64,000 nt of DNA. It comes from an uncultured Bacteroides sp. (GTDB taxonomy: Bacteria > Bacteroidota > Bacteroidia > Bacteroidales > Bacteroidaceae). Location: the NCBI GenBank assembly GCA_947574505.1, contig CANPJW010000008.1, forward strand, positions 21,709 through 85,708, written 5' to 3'. A program made the translations under genes and the position numbers. Each line of letters starts with the position of its first letter. Positions within the stretch are counted from its first letter, which is position 1. The notes beneath the pieces were generated by a model. The model was not told the origin of the DNA. It made no database searches and was given only the letters and a program-made list of their open reading frames with translations. Below are positions 18,502 through 32,003 of this stretch, piece after piece.

Positions 18502-20436
18502 TTATTTGCCGTAATCATCGTATAACATCAGCAAATGTGATGAACTCCAACTGAAATGGGGAGCTTTTAACAATTCACCGGTGTGTGTGCCATAGTTTTC
18601 ATGTATCGGTGCGCCTTCTTTCAAGCCTTGCAGACGGTCGAATACCTGGAGGGTGTATTCATCCGCCATCTTGTTATATCCATAATTGCGCAGGCCGCGG
18701 ATAGCGAAGTAAGTCTGGTCCAACCAGATAGGACCACGCCAGTAGCCGCGCGGATTGTACTTCGGATGGTCTGCTGCCACTGTGGGGAAGGGAATGTATG
18801 TAGAAAACTTGGCTGTATCGGTCAGCAGGGGCAGCATGGCTTTTACCTGATCGGCCGTGGCAACTTTTGTCCATAAGGGGGTGTATGCTTCGCATCCCGG
18901 TTCCTGTATGAAGCTTCCGTCTTTTAAGCGGCGATCGAAGAAGAAACCTTTTTCTTTGTCGAAGAAATAATCGGCTACCTGGCTGCTGTAATCCGGACCA
19001 TCGAAAGTTACTCCCAAAATACCGGCGAACTTTTTCAATAACTTGCATTCCAAAGCCAGATAGGCATTCAGGTCAACACTTTCCTGATCCATGCTCCATG
19101 CATCCTCCGCACCGTCATTTTTCAGCATCTTGGCATCATCGAAACGGATGGCGTTATCCATGCCGCTTTCCCATGCTGCCGCTTCCAGTGTACCATCGGT
19201 GGAACCGTATTCACACATACCGTTGCGGTTATGGTCACGCTTGTTGTACCACCATTTGTAATAGGCCATCAATTGCGGATACATTTCGCTGATGAATGCC
19301 GTATCATTGGTATGGGTGAATATTTCGTCTACAGCCCAGGATACGAGAGGAGGTTTGCTGTCGCGTGCATTGTTTTCGGCAGGATCGGTGTAGATGCAGT
19401 CTATAATCATGCCGTCCGGTTGCTGGTAGTCAAACATGGCGCGGATGTTGTCTTTGGCAAGTTTAGGATTGAATTTTGCCAGGGCGGCAGAGAAGCGCCA
19501 GGTGTCCCAGGCCCAGAATCCTACGAAGTAGTATGCTGCATGACTCGGAACAATTCCTTCGTGGAGCAATCCGCCACGGTGGGTACGCCAGTTGCTGATA
19601 AGTGTAACAACTGCTTTCACGGCGATACGGTCATACTCAGGTTTCATATCTTTGCGCAGAATCTTGGTGAGATAACCTTCCCAGCGTTCTTTGTTGGCTT
19701 TGAGCCCTTCCTGCGGATTGCTTAGAGCCAATTGCGCTTTCTGTAATCCGGCAGAAAGTTCTTTTTCTCCGGTATAGAAAGAAATGGCTACGTAGGTGTC
19801 GTGTTCGCTGCCATTGATTTTTGCCTGGTAATTATTGTCAGTGCCCTTTACGCTAACATCCGGGGTAAAAGTTAATGCTACAATCTCACCGGAGGGATGA
19901 CGGGCGATGACGGTATTCTGGTCTGTTTGGACTTGTATCTCTTTTCCCCATTGGCTGGCAGTTAAGGAGAGTTCCTTTCCTGCATCGGAGTGAATGCGGA
20001 GCAATGCGGTAGAAGCATCTAAAAAATTCAAGCGTTGAATGATTTTACCTTCCTCTGAACTTGCCGAAAGATATAACTCTCCCGGGAAATAACAAGTGGA
20101 ATCCGGAGTAAATATAACATTCGCCTGATCGGCATATCTTACCGTGACAGCAGATTGCGCCATCCATTGGCGTCGGTTCATATCCAGACTGAACGGACCG
20201 CAGAAACCGTTCACCCAGTGATCTTTCTGCGGAAGGGTAAATCCCATCCAGGAACCGGCGTCTGTAAACCATCCCCCGCAACGTGTCAGTGTATCGGGGG
20301 TATAGGTTATATCCAGTATGTTATTGAATTCATATCTTTTGCCTGTGGGGATGTTCTCACCGGCAGGTGTGCAGGCCGTTGTGAGACCTGCGACTACTGC
20401 TGTGAGAAGAATGATTTTGGTAAATTTATATTTCAT
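18502..20436 (-). CDS. GH63 family glycoside hydrolase lipoprotein
   Basis: A 644-aa protein with a lipobox (LTTAC, Cys22), an N-terminal beta-sandwich of ~230 residues and an (alpha/alpha)6 barrel. The GH63 pattern is visible in GFWAWDTWR (306-314), QQPDGMIIDCIYTD, NPRGYWRGPIWLDQTYFAIRGL and ENYGTHTGE. Family members (E. coli YgjK, processing alpha-glucosidase I) are inverting alpha-glucosidases, so an alpha-glucoside or related substrate is likely, but the exact linkage is not predictable. It is 17 bp downstream of the GH2 gene and is the last gene of the lysO-GH2-GH63 transcript. Its product is probably membrane-anchored and periplasm- or surface-facing. Confidence 0.88.
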   Translation of the reverse strand: MKYKFTKIILLTAVVAGLTTACTPAGENIPTGKRYEFNNILDITYTPDTLTRCGGWFTDAGSWMGFTLPQKDHWVNGFCGPFSLDMNRRQWMAQSAVTVRYADQANVIFTPDSTCYFPGELYLSASSEEGKIIQRLNFLDASTALLRIHSDAGKELSLTASQWGKEIQVQTDQNTVIARHPSGEIVALTFTPDVSVKGTDNNYQAKINGSEHDTYVAISFYTGEKELSAGLQKAQLALSNPQEGLKANKERWEGYLTKILRKDMKPEYDRIAVKAVVTLISNWRTHRGGLLHEGIVPSHAAYYFVGFWAWDTWRFSAALAKFNPKLAKDNIRAMFDYQQPDGMIIDCIYTDPAENNARDSKPPLVSWAVDEIFTHTNDTAFISEMYPQLMAYYKWWYNKRDHNRNGMCEYGSTDGTLEAAAWESGMDNAIRFDDAKMLKNDGAEDAWSMDQESVDLNAYLALECKLLKKFAGILGVTFDGPDYSSQVADYFFDKEKGFFFDRRLKDGSFIQEPGCEAYTPLWTKVATADQVKAMLPLLTDTAKFSTYIPFPTVAADHPKYNPRGYWRGPIWLDQTYFAIRGLRNYGYNKMADEYTLQVFDRLQGLKEGAPIHENYGTHTGELLKAPHFSWSSSHLLMLYDDYGK

Positions 20437-20453
20437 GTCATTTCGTTATTATT

Positions 20454-24242
<3,789 letters not shown>

Positions 24243-24246
<4 letters not shown>

Positions 24247-24524
24247 ACTTGTCCCTCCTTATTTCTTTTGTAAAGTACATACCATAAAGCCCATGCTGCT
24301 GTAACACTGCCCAGCACTGCTGCCAAGGTGATGACAATGGCTTCCAACCCTATAGTGTGCAGACCATTGATAATTTTCTGATTGCCGCCTACATCTATAC
24401 CCAATAAAAAGAGTAGCAACCAAATAAGAACGGTGATGACTTTGTGTATTCCTGAAAGCTTCTGCTTGCGAAGCAGGAAGCCGAGGAGCATCCCCGTGAG
24501 CATTAATCCAATAATTGTAAACAT
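24243..24524 (-). CDS. LysO-type lysine exporter, N-terminal half
   Basis: A 93-aa protein with three hydrophobic segments (MFTIIGLMLTGMLLGFLLRKQK..., VITVLIWLLLFLLGIDVGGN..., EAIVITLAAVLGSVTAAWALWYVLY), corresponding to the N-terminal DUF340 part of LysO. GIDVGGN is the family-typical motif. It overlaps the second half by 4 bp. A promoter lies 24 bp upstream, so this begins a transcript that continues into the two glycosidase genes. Confidence 0.83.
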
Positions 24525-24547
24525 ATCTATGTCGTTTTATTTATAGG

Positions 24548-24555
24548 CAAAGATA
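24548..24555 (-). promoter_or_regulatory. -7 box of the lysO-GH2-GH63 transcript
   Basis: On the minus strand it reads TATCTTTG, a perfect match to TAnnTTTG, with the start codon 24 bp downstream. Confidence 0.65.
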
Positions 24556-24571
24556 CTTCATTTTTAGATTA

Positions 24572-24604
24572 CAAGGCGGTATCACTGTAGCGAAAACCGC
24601 CTTG
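24572..24604 (-). terminator. terminator of the SusC/SusD transcript
   Basis: CAAGGCGGT (24572-24580) pairs with ACCGCCTTG (24596-24604). It lies after the SusD stop and directly before the lysO promoter; the U tract is weak (TAATCT). Confidence 0.55.
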
Positions 24605-24638
24605 TTGCCTAATTATATCTAACCAAAAAAGAAAATAC

Positions 24639-26156
24639 TTATTTTAAGGCATCATTAGCATTCAGCTCTGTAAGAGGAGTGGGGTAGAATGAATTTTTGT
24701 CTTCATTGAAGCCTGTTCTTCCGGCAGCTTGCAGGGCTGAGGACAGTTTGCCCCAACGGCGGAGATCATACCAACGATAGTTCTCAAGAGGGAATTCAAT
24801 CATGCGCTCGTGTTCAATTTGCGCGCGGACTGCTTCTTGAGAAGTACCTGTCATGGGTGGCATATCCCCGTGAACGCTTCTTACTTCATTGATTAAAGGA
24901 ATAGCTTGTTCGGGATGTCCCTGTTCATTCAATGCTTCGGCTTTCATTAACAGTACGTTGGCATAACGCATCAAAGGAACATTGATTGCAGAATAGTTTT
25001 GGTTTAAACCTTCATAGGTCGAGGGCATGAATTTACGGAAGGCTACGCGTTCTTTGTTGTCGAACCAGTCATTATAGTCGTAGCCATAGACACGTCCGTT
25101 ACCATCGTTATAATAGTCACAATTAAAAAATAATGTTGCATACATACGCGAGTCATAACGTCCTGTAGTAGCCGTTTCCCCTTCTTTTTTGAATTCACTA
25201 ATCAATGTTTGACTGGGAAGAATCTCATCCCATCCCCCAAGTTCGGAAACACCGATCCATCGATGGAACTGAGTACGATAAGTAGCTCCGTTTGCAGAAC
25301 TCATAGAGAATTGAATTTCAAAAATCGATTCTTTACTGTTCTTATTATCCCCGCTGAACATAGTGCTGAAATTATTAACCAGTTCATATCCTTTTACTTG
25401 GTTGAATGCTTCTATAGCACTGGCCAGATAAGAGTCTTTGTTGGTTGCCTCTTCATAGGCGCGTGTCAGATAGGCGAAACCAAGATATGCATAAGCAGAA
25501 CCGCTTGTGGCACGGCCTACATTATCAGCGTCACGTGTTGCAGGCAGACTGGTTGCACGTTTCAAGTCTTCAATGATGAAATTCCATGCATCCTCACGGG
25601 AAGAAAGGGGCTTGCTTAATTCAGCCGGGTCAGTGATATATTTATCACGAACTATGATTTCTTTCCAGTTCAATAAAAGTTGCATGTGGTAATAAGCGCG
25701 GATAAAGTAGCCTTCATTGACCAATTGTTCGCGTGTTGCTGCATCTATATTCTCATCGGGTATTTCTGCGGTTTTTTCAATTACCTGATTAGCAAAACTG
25801 ATGCCTTTATAGTAGCATTGCCAGTAATAACTGAACTGAGAGTTACCATTGGTGTAGGTATAGTTGCCTAATTCCACCCAGTTCGGGTAATTCAGAGCAT
25901 CGCTTCCTAATTGGATAATATCTTCACGATAGGCTTCTACCGGCCATTTGATTTCCGGGAAAGACCACATGTCACCCGAATAAGTCATCAGGTAAAGTTG
26001 GGAGTATGCGGCGGCAAGTCCGGCTTCAGCATCAGACTGGTTACGCCAAAAACTGCTTGATGTCAACTGGTCAGGAGATTCTACCGTGAGATAATCGTCA
26101 CAAGCGCTAAATAAACTTGCAATGCAGATACTTGCTATGTATAATAGTTTCTTCAT
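24639..26156 (-). CDS. SusD-like glycan-binding outer-membrane lipoprotein
   Basis: A 505-aa SusD/RagB family protein with a lipobox (LFSAC, Cys19), an N-terminal SusD-like half with TPR helices (FWRNQSDAEAGLAAAYSQLY, YFIRAYYHMQLLLNW) and the C-terminal RagB/SusD signature (RYANVLLMKAEALNEQGHPEQAIPLINEVRS; ENYRWYDLRRWGKL). It would cap the SusC-like channel encoded just upstream (20 bp) and present a glycan for import. The glycan is not predictable from sequence. Confidence 0.93.
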   Translation of the reverse strand: MKKLLYIASICIASLFSACDDYLTVESPDQLTSSSFWRNQSDAEAGLAAAYSQLYLMTYSGDMWSFPEIKWPVEAYREDIIQLGSDALNYPNWVELGNYTYTNGNSQFSYYWQCYYKGISFANQVIEKTAEIPDENIDAATREQLVNEGYFIRAYYHMQLLLNWKEIIVRDKYITDPAELSKPLSSREDAWNFIIEDLKRATSLPATRDADNVGRATSGSAYAYLGFAYLTRAYEEATNKDSYLASAIEAFNQVKGYELVNNFSTMFSGDNKNSKESIFEIQFSMSSANGATYRTQFHRWIGVSELGGWDEILPSQTLISEFKKEGETATTGRYDSRMYATLFFNCDYYNDGNGRVYGYDYNDWFDNKERVAFRKFMPSTYEGLNQNYSAINVPLMRYANVLLMKAEALNEQGHPEQAIPLINEVRSVHGDMPPMTGTSQEAVRAQIEHERMIEFPLENYRWYDLRRWGKLSSALQAAGRTGFNEDKNSFYPTPLTELNANDALK

Positions 26157-26176
26157 TTTCTTATTACTTTAAAGGA

Positions 26177-29100
26177 TTAGAATGTAAGTTGAGCTCCAAC
26201 GGTGAATGAACGGGTAAACGGATAAATCAATTTATCAACACCGGTATTCAACACACTGGCACGAGAGAATTCAGGATCTATACCATCATAGCCTGTGATA
26301 GTGAACAAGTTTTCACCACTTACATAGAAACGCAGTTTCTCAATATAGAATTTCTGCATGAGTGATTTGGGTAAAGTATAACCTAACTGTGCCTGACGCA
26401 GACGGACAAAATCACCGTTTTCAAGGAATCTGTCTGATTCTTTCATGTTGCCGTTCGGATCTTGATATACCGCGCGGGGAACATCCGTATTTCTATTGTC
26501 AGGAGTCCATGCATTCAATGTAGACTTCAGCATATTTGATTTAGAATTCATTCCTTCATAGAAATATTTGTTTCCGTTATACAATTTGAAGTTCCATGCG
26601 CTGCCAAGTACGATTGAAAGATCAAATCCTTTATAGCCGAATGACAAGTTTAAGTTCGCTTCCAATGTCGGGATACCTGAGCCACAGTATTCTTTGTCAC
26701 CGGCGTCTATGCTTCCATTACCATCTAAATCTTTAAAACGGATATCACCCGGTTGGGCATTAGGCTGTAATAATTGTCCATCCTTGTTTACATGGGCATT
26801 TACTTCATCCATACTTTGGAAGATACCGTCTGTTCTATAAAGATAGAATGCACCGATAGGTTTGCCCACTCTGGTTTCTGTCGGGAAATGCTCCGTTCCA
26901 TATTTCAATCCTTCACCCTGAAGAACTTGGTCTGCATCTGACAATTCAACCACTTTATTTTTGGTGGTGCTCATATTGAAACCGATATTGTAATCAAAGT
27001 CTTTTATAGCATCTCCCCAGTTTAATTCAAGTTCGAAACCGGTATTGCGTATCTTTCCGACATTCAGGGTGGGGTTAGTCATACCTGCTGAAGGAGGTAG
27101 AACTTTTGTTATCAACAGATCTTCTGTTTGGTTATAGTAGTAGTTTAATGTACCGGTTAATTTGCTGTTAAAGAAGCCGAAATCGAAACCAATATTTTTG
27201 GTATCCGTTGTTTCCCATTTCAAAGAACGGTTTTCCAATCCGCGAGCGATGCTTCCTGCCCATGCGTTATCACCGTTGCCTTTCACGTATCCTTGATACA
27301 TTTCATTGTATGTACTAATCAGCGCAAGGAAGTCATAATATCCCAAAGCATTTTCATTACCTAAACGTCCCCAACTGACACGGAACTTCAAATTATTCAA
27401 TGCAATGTCTTTCGGGAAGAATTCTTCCTGACTGATTCTCCAGCCTAATGCCACTGATGGGAAGCAACCCCAACGGTTGTCTTTACCAAACTTGGATGAA
27501 CCGTCATAACGTACAGTTGCCTGTACCAGGTAGCGGTCATTATAATTATAGTTCAGTCGGCCGAAGAAAGAGGCGCGGTTATATTTCCATTTTGTTCCGC
27601 TACCATCAAATGTGCCACCTGCTCCTGCACCTACAGTTGAGAAAGATGGATCAAGAAATCCGCCCGGAATTTCACTGGTTATCAATTTTCCGTCTTCTAC
27701 TTTATAAACAGTGGTTTTACCTTCTACCCCAACAGAATTCCATGTATATTTGCGGGCAGTCATGGAAGTACCTGCCATTGCATTGACGTTGTGTTTTCCA
27801 AATGTCTTATTAAAACTTAATACATTTTCCCATACATGTTCCTCCCAGTATCCTGTGGTTTCGCTATGATAAGGATAGTCACGTTTGGCTTTTGGGTCGG
27901 CAACATAGGCCGGAGTATGATAAGTCTGACGTTGGTGCTCACCTCTGTATGCATAGCTTGTCTTGAAATTCAGCCATGGGGTGAAGTTCATGGTCAAGGC
28001 AACATTGGCTGTGGTATGATATTTTTTGTCGGTAGATTTTTCATAATGCTGGTCAGCCATAACATTACGGTTACTGGGCAGATCGTCAAAGTCACTTAAG
28101 CCGAAGCCATACTCTCTTGTATCATCATAGATAGGAACAAGCGGAGAAATCATGTACATTTCTTTAATGGAATATTCGGGTTGTTTGCTATCCGTAAATT
28201 TGAAAGCGATGTTAGCATCAATATCAAATATATATTTGCTCATGTGGAGTTTCAAACGTGCATTATCTTGACGGTAATTGTTACCTAAGAAAATACCTTT
28301 TTCGTCAGCATGGTTATATGAAAGTGAATATTGAGCATTTTCAGAACCGCCACGGATGCTGAACATATAGTTTTGTGAAACACCACCTCTTAGCATGGCA
28401 TCCTGCCAGTCTGTATCTATTCCTGTGTTTTTATTTACAAATGCGGGCATAGTAACCTCTGTATCATCTGGATACTGGTTCATGTAGTTCTGATACATTT
28501 GTTTATGAACACTTTTGTATTCTTCGGCATTTAGCAGTTCCAGCTTTTTGGCTACGCTTGTAAAGCTTACATAAGTGCTGAAATCAATTTTCATGTCACC
28601 CTTTTTACCGTTTTTGGTAGTTACGATAATGACACCATTTGCAGCAACCGAACCATAGATGGCAGCGGCTGCACCATCTTTCAGTACTTCCATTGACTGA
28701 ATATCTTGCGGATTCACATTTTCAATATCACCGGGAAAACCATCAATGATATAAAGAGGTTGGTTGTCACCAAACGTTTTGACACCACGGATTTTAACCT
28801 GCACACCTGCACCGGCATTACCACCAGCCTTCATAATGTTTACACCTGCAATCTTACCTTGCAATGCTTCTGCAGGGTTGGTTGTGGTGCGCTTTACCAA
28901 ATCGTCTACATCTACTGAGGAAATAGCACCGGTCATATCACTTTTCTTCATGGTACCATAGCCCACTACTACAACTTCATCCAGCATCTCAGTATCTTCT
29001 TTCAAAGTCACCCGGATGTTGGTCTTTCCGTTTACAGGGACTTCTTGTGTTGCATAGCCCACATAAGAAATAATAATAGTGGCTTTGGGGGATACGCTTA

Positions 29101-29305
29101 ATGCAAAGTTACCGTCAAAGTCTGTGATGACTCCGTTGGTTGTACCTTTCTCTACTACACTGGCACCAATAATAGGTTCGTTGGCAGCATCGGTAACCAG
29201 ACCAGTCAGTTGAATCGTCTGTGCTAATGCACCGAAAGGAGTCATAAAAGCAAAGAGTAGAATCAATAACATGATTCTTTCCTTGAAATAATTCTTTTTA
29301 CTCAT
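26177..29305 (-). CDS. SusC-like TonB-dependent transporter
   Basis: A 1042-aa outer-membrane protein. A signal peptide (to ~residue 28) is followed by a CarboxypepD-regulatory-like domain (QLTGLVTDAANEPIIGASVVEKGTTNGVITDFDGNF), a TonB-box-like EVVVVGYGTMKKSD, a plug (PAEALQGKIAGVNIMKAGG, MEVLKDGAAAAIYGS) and a 22-strand barrel ending in VGAQLTF. It pairs with the SusD-like protein to import an oligosaccharide with TonB energy. A TPR-membrane-HTH regulator lies upstream on the same strand, as in many polysaccharide-utilisation loci. Confidence 0.95.
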   Translation of the reverse strand: MSKKNYFKERIMLLILLFAFMTPFGALAQTIQLTGLVTDAANEPIIGASVVEKGTTNGVITDFDGNFALSVSPKATIIISYVGYATQEVPVNGKTNIRVTLKEDTEMLDEVVVVGYGTMKKSDMTGAISSVDVDDLVKRTTTNPAEALQGKIAGVNIMKAGGNAGAGVQVKIRGVKTFGDNQPLYIIDGFPGDIENVNPQDIQSMEVLKDGAAAAIYGSVAANGVIIVTTKNGKKGDMKIDFSTYVSFTSVAKKLELLNAEEYKSVHKQMYQNYMNQYPDDTEVTMPAFVNKNTGIDTDWQDAMLRGGVSQNYMFSIRGGSENAQYSLSYNHADEKGIFLGNNYRQDNARLKLHMSKYIFDIDANIAFKFTDSKQPEYSIKEMYMISPLVPIYDDTREYGFGLSDFDDLPSNRNVMADQHYEKSTDKKYHTTANVALTMNFTPWLNFKTSYAYRGEHQRQTYHTPAYVADPKAKRDYPYHSETTGYWEEHVWENVLSFNKTFGKHNVNAMAGTSMTARKYTWNSVGVEGKTTVYKVEDGKLITSEIPGGFLDPSFSTVGAGAGGTFDGSGTKWKYNRASFFGRLNYNYNDRYLVQATVRYDGSSKFGKDNRWGCFPSVALGWRISQEEFFPKDIALNNLKFRVSWGRLGNENALGYYDFLALISTYNEMYQGYVKGNGDNAWAGSIARGLENRSLKWETTDTKNIGFDFGFFNSKLTGTLNYYYNQTEDLLITKVLPPSAGMTNPTLNVGKIRNTGFELELNWGDAIKDFDYNIGFNMSTTKNKVVELSDADQVLQGEGLKYGTEHFPTETRVGKPIGAFYLYRTDGIFQSMDEVNAHVNKDGQLLQPNAQPGDIRFKDLDGNGSIDAGDKEYCGSGIPTLEANLNLSFGYKGFDLSIVLGSAWNFKLYNGNKYFYEGMNSKSNMLKSTLNAWTPDNRNTDVPRAVYQDPNGNMKESDRFLENGDFVRLRQAQLGYTLPKSLMQKFYIEKLRFYVSGENLFTITGYDGIDPEFSRASVLNTGVDKLIYPFTRSFTVGAQLTF

Positions 29306-29432
29306 GTGAATAAATTTTAAGGTTAATAATTGTTTTTCACATCGCTAAGTAATAGGTTGTATGTGCAAACTCCTAATTATTATACCCTACAAATGAACTA
29401 CAATGAATAAAAAAACTCTCTTTTTTAATCTA

Positions 29433-29440
29433 CAAATATA
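29433..29440 (-). promoter_or_regulatory. candidate -7 box of the SusC/SusD promoter
   Basis: On the minus strand TATATTTG fits TAnnTTTG, ~127 bp before the SusC start. The 223-bp gap between regulator and SusC is otherwise AT-rich without clear structure. Confidence 0.5.
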
Positions 29441-29528
29441 AATGTAATATATTGATATATAGTGTTCTATATAAAGAGGTAATATCTACAAAATGCTGTT
29501 TGATAAAAACTGTAAAAATATAGGTTCT

Positions 29529-31154
29529 TTAAATATTTTGTAGATAGTCTGTCAAGTCATCCTCCGAAGATAAGTTTAGAGATTTACGTAAACGATATCG
29601 ATTCATGTTGATTGTTTTGGGAACATTTCCTGTGAGCATTGAGATTTCTTTGGTAGATAGATTTACCCGTAATAAAGTGGCTAGATATTTTTCTCCTTGT
29701 GTTAAATTGGGATGCCGTTCGGATAGCCGTTGAAGGAACTCCTGGTTCTTTTCTTCGACATTCATCAGCAAGGTGCTGTTCGTTTTATCTCCATTCTGAT
29801 ATTGGCTGATGAAAGCATTGACTTTCTTCAGATGAGGAATCAATGCCTGTTGGTCCATCTTATATCCTTGCTTTATCATTTCTCTGATTTTCTCCAGCAA
29901 TTCATTACGGCTATGCAGGAATACAGCAAAACTGGTAGCTTCCTGACGACTGTTGTATAATGCGCTTTGTACAGATTTTAATTCGAGTTCTTGCTGTCGT
30001 ACTTTAAGTTCTGCCAATTCGTGTTCCGATTGCTCCAGATTATAGCGGGTAACCATTAACTGCATATTCTTTTTGCGTTTATACCATTGGTATAGAAATA
30101 TACTGAGTACTATCAATGAGATGAATATGATTACTAGTACAAACAGGTTCCGTTTCAGCAGTTCTATTTCATAAGCTTGCTCTCTTAGTTCTGCTTTCCT
30201 TTGTTGGTTTTGATATTGTTTATGGGAAATTTCCTGTTCTACGATGCGTAATTTACTTCCACTTTGCAATTCTTTGCTAAGGGTATATAGTTGCATCAGG
30301 CATTTATAAGCGTTTTTATGGTCTCCAAGGGCATCGTATACCCAAGATAAATATTCGTAATTATCACAAATCAGTTCTTTGGCACTGATGGAAGAAGCGA
30401 CCTCGTATGCTCTTTGTAAAGCCATCAAGGCATTGTTGTATTGCTTTGCATAGAAGTATTGTTTTCCCATATTGTTATAGTTTTCCCCTAATGACCATTG
30501 AGAATTCAAGTTCTTGTTGATGATAATGGCCTCATTAATTAAACTTAGCTTTTCATTAAAATCACCCTCATATAAACATAGATTATTCAAATTGGCGGAT
30601 ATCCCTCTTAAATTTTTCTGACTGCGGTTTATTATAAGGGCTTGTTTGAGGAATTGTTCAGCTGTGTTGAACTCATTCATGGAATAATGGATGATGCCAC
30701 GATCATTGTAGCATAGTGCGATTGAAATGGAATCTCCGATGGATTTAAAGATTGAGATGGCTTTCTCATTCATTTCGATCGCTTTGTTATAGTCGGTCAG
30801 TTTACAATAGAGTGCTCCTATCAGTGCGTAAATTTGTCCGTTCAGCTCTTTATTGGCAGGAGTTGCATACTCCAATGCGTCATATAGATTTTTGATGCTC
30901 ACATCAAAATTGCCTAATAGCTTTTCTGCCTGACTGTAATAGAACATTGCTTCGGCTTTTTGATCATTTAGCCTTTCTTCAGGAAATAATTCAATTACCT
31001 TGGCAGCATAGTAACTGGCCTGCTTCGGATTATTGTATAAGGCTTCAACCGACTTTTTAATCAGTGCCTCGGCTTCTTGTTGTTTATTACGGGCATTAGC
31101 CCATGAGAGATTCAGCAGGCAAAGGAGAATATATACAAGTAGGTTGTTTTTCAT
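29529..31154 (-). CDS. TPR-transmembrane-HTH regulator of the adjacent SusC/SusD locus
   Basis: A 541-aa protein from ATG 31154; an in-frame TTG two codons earlier is less likely. An N-terminal signal/anchor precedes about seven TPR units (residues ~25-300, e.g. YALIGALYCKLTDYNKAIEMNEKAISI). Then come a coiled coil, one TM segment (~335-356) and a C-terminal cytoplasmic coil ending in a LuxR-like HTH (LTQGEKYLATLLRVNLSTKEISMLTGNVPKTINMNRYRLRKSL). Proteins of this layout sense periplasmic signals and bind DNA in the cytoplasm. The position next to the SusC gene implies control of that locus. It is not SusR, which occurs at 58151. Confidence 0.85.
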   Translation of the reverse strand: MKNNLLVYILLCLLNLSWANARNKQQEAEALIKKSVEALYNNPKQASYYAAKVIELFPEERLNDQKAEAMFYYSQAEKLLGNFDVSIKNLYDALEYATPANKELNGQIYALIGALYCKLTDYNKAIEMNEKAISIFKSIGDSISIALCYNDRGIIHYSMNEFNTAEQFLKQALIINRSQKNLRGISANLNNLCLYEGDFNEKLSLINEAIIINKNLNSQWSLGENYNNMGKQYFYAKQYNNALMALQRAYEVASSISAKELICDNYEYLSWVYDALGDHKNAYKCLMQLYTLSKELQSGSKLRIVEQEISHKQYQNQQRKAELREQAYEIELLKRNLFVLVIIFISLIVLSIFLYQWYKRKKNMQLMVTRYNLEQSEHELAELKVRQQELELKSVQSALYNSRQEATSFAVFLHSRNELLEKIREMIKQGYKMDQQALIPHLKKVNAFISQYQNGDKTNSTLLMNVEEKNQEFLQRLSERHPNLTQGEKYLATLLRVNLSTKEISMLTGNVPKTINMNRYRLRKSLNLSSEDDLTDYLQNI

Positions 31155-31205
31155 AATCAAGCGTATTTTTGCAAAAATAGTGATTTTCTTTGTAAAAAGA
31201 CACTC

Positions 31206-31233
31206 TTGTTTCTCTTTTAAAAGAATATCTTTG
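31206..31233 (+). promoter_or_regulatory. rnhB promoter
   Basis: TTG (31206-31208) and TATCTTTG (31226-31233), 17 bp apart; the start codon is 22 bp downstream. Confidence 0.6.
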
Positions 31234-31255
31234 CAAGCAACAATAAAGATGAGCT

Positions 31256-31861
31256 ATGTTATTACCTTATTTGAATAAAGATCTGATAGAGGCCGGTTGT
31301 GATGAGGCGGGCAGGGGATGTCTGGCAGGATCTGTATATGCAGCAGCTGTTATTTTACCTGTAGATTTTAAGAATGAATTGCTGAATGATTCCAAGCAAC
31401 TGACGGAGCATCAGCGTTATGCGCTGCGAGAGATTGTGGAAAGAGAAGCATTGGCATGGGCTGTAGGTGTAGTGACTCCTGAAGAGATAGACGAGATAAA
31501 TATCCTTAATGCGTCTTTTCTGGCAATGCATCGTGCTGTGGATCAATTGAAAATTCGTCCCCAACATTTGTTGATTGATGGGAATCGTTTTAAAAAGTAT
31601 CAGGATTTGCCGCATACTACTGTGGTAAAAGGAGATGGAAAATATCTTTCTATTGCCGCTGCATCTATTCTGGCGAAAACCTATCGTGATGATTATATGA
31701 ATGAACTGCATAAAGAATATCCTTTTTATGATTGGAATAGTAATAAAGGTTATCCTACTAAAAAGCATCGTGCGGCTATCCGTGAACATGGAACAACGCC
31801 ATATCATCGGATGACTTTTAATTTGTTGGGAACAGATCCCCAATTAGAGATTCCTTTCTAA
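31256..31861 (+). CDS. rnhB: ribonuclease HII
   Basis: A 201-aa enzyme that cuts RNA in RNA-DNA hybrids and at single ribonucleotides in DNA. The active-site motif CDEAGRG (D16, E17) opens the protein; the third acidic residue lies in LLIDGNRF, and the fourth in the conserved [12 protein letters not shown] helix. The C-terminal segment [31 protein letters not shown] is the type 2 RNase H signature. It is a single gene with its own promoter and a terminator shared with the convergent fucP. Confidence 0.97.
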   Translation: MLLPYLNKDLIEAGCDEAGRGCLAGSVYAAAVILPVDFKNELLNDSKQLTEHQRYALREIVEREALAWAVGVVTPEEIDEINILNASFLAMHRAVDQLKIRPQHLLIDGNRFKKYQDLPHTTVVKGDGKYLSIAAASILAKTYRDDYMNELHKEYPFYDWNSNKGYPTKKHRAAIREHGTTPYHRMTFNLLGTDPQLEIPF

Positions 31862-31927
31862 TTTGAAGAATATATAGGAGGATGGGATAACTTCTTTACA
31901 TTTCATTCTACTTGGTTGAAAATAAAG

Positions 31928-31980
31928 CGAAGAATCTGTTTGATTCATATGAGTCGTAACAGATTCTTCGTTTCACTTTT
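31928..31980. terminator. bidirectional terminator between rnhB and fucP
   Basis: CGAAGAATCTGTT (31928-31940) pairs with AACAGATTCTTCG (31958-31970), with a T-rich run on the plus side and a T-rich run on the minus side (CTTTATTTT). The stem sequence matches the arms of the dispersed repeats at 12141 and 38190, so it may be derived from that family. Confidence 0.75.
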
Positions 31981-32003
31981 TTACAATGGTCTTATTCAGC
32001 ATA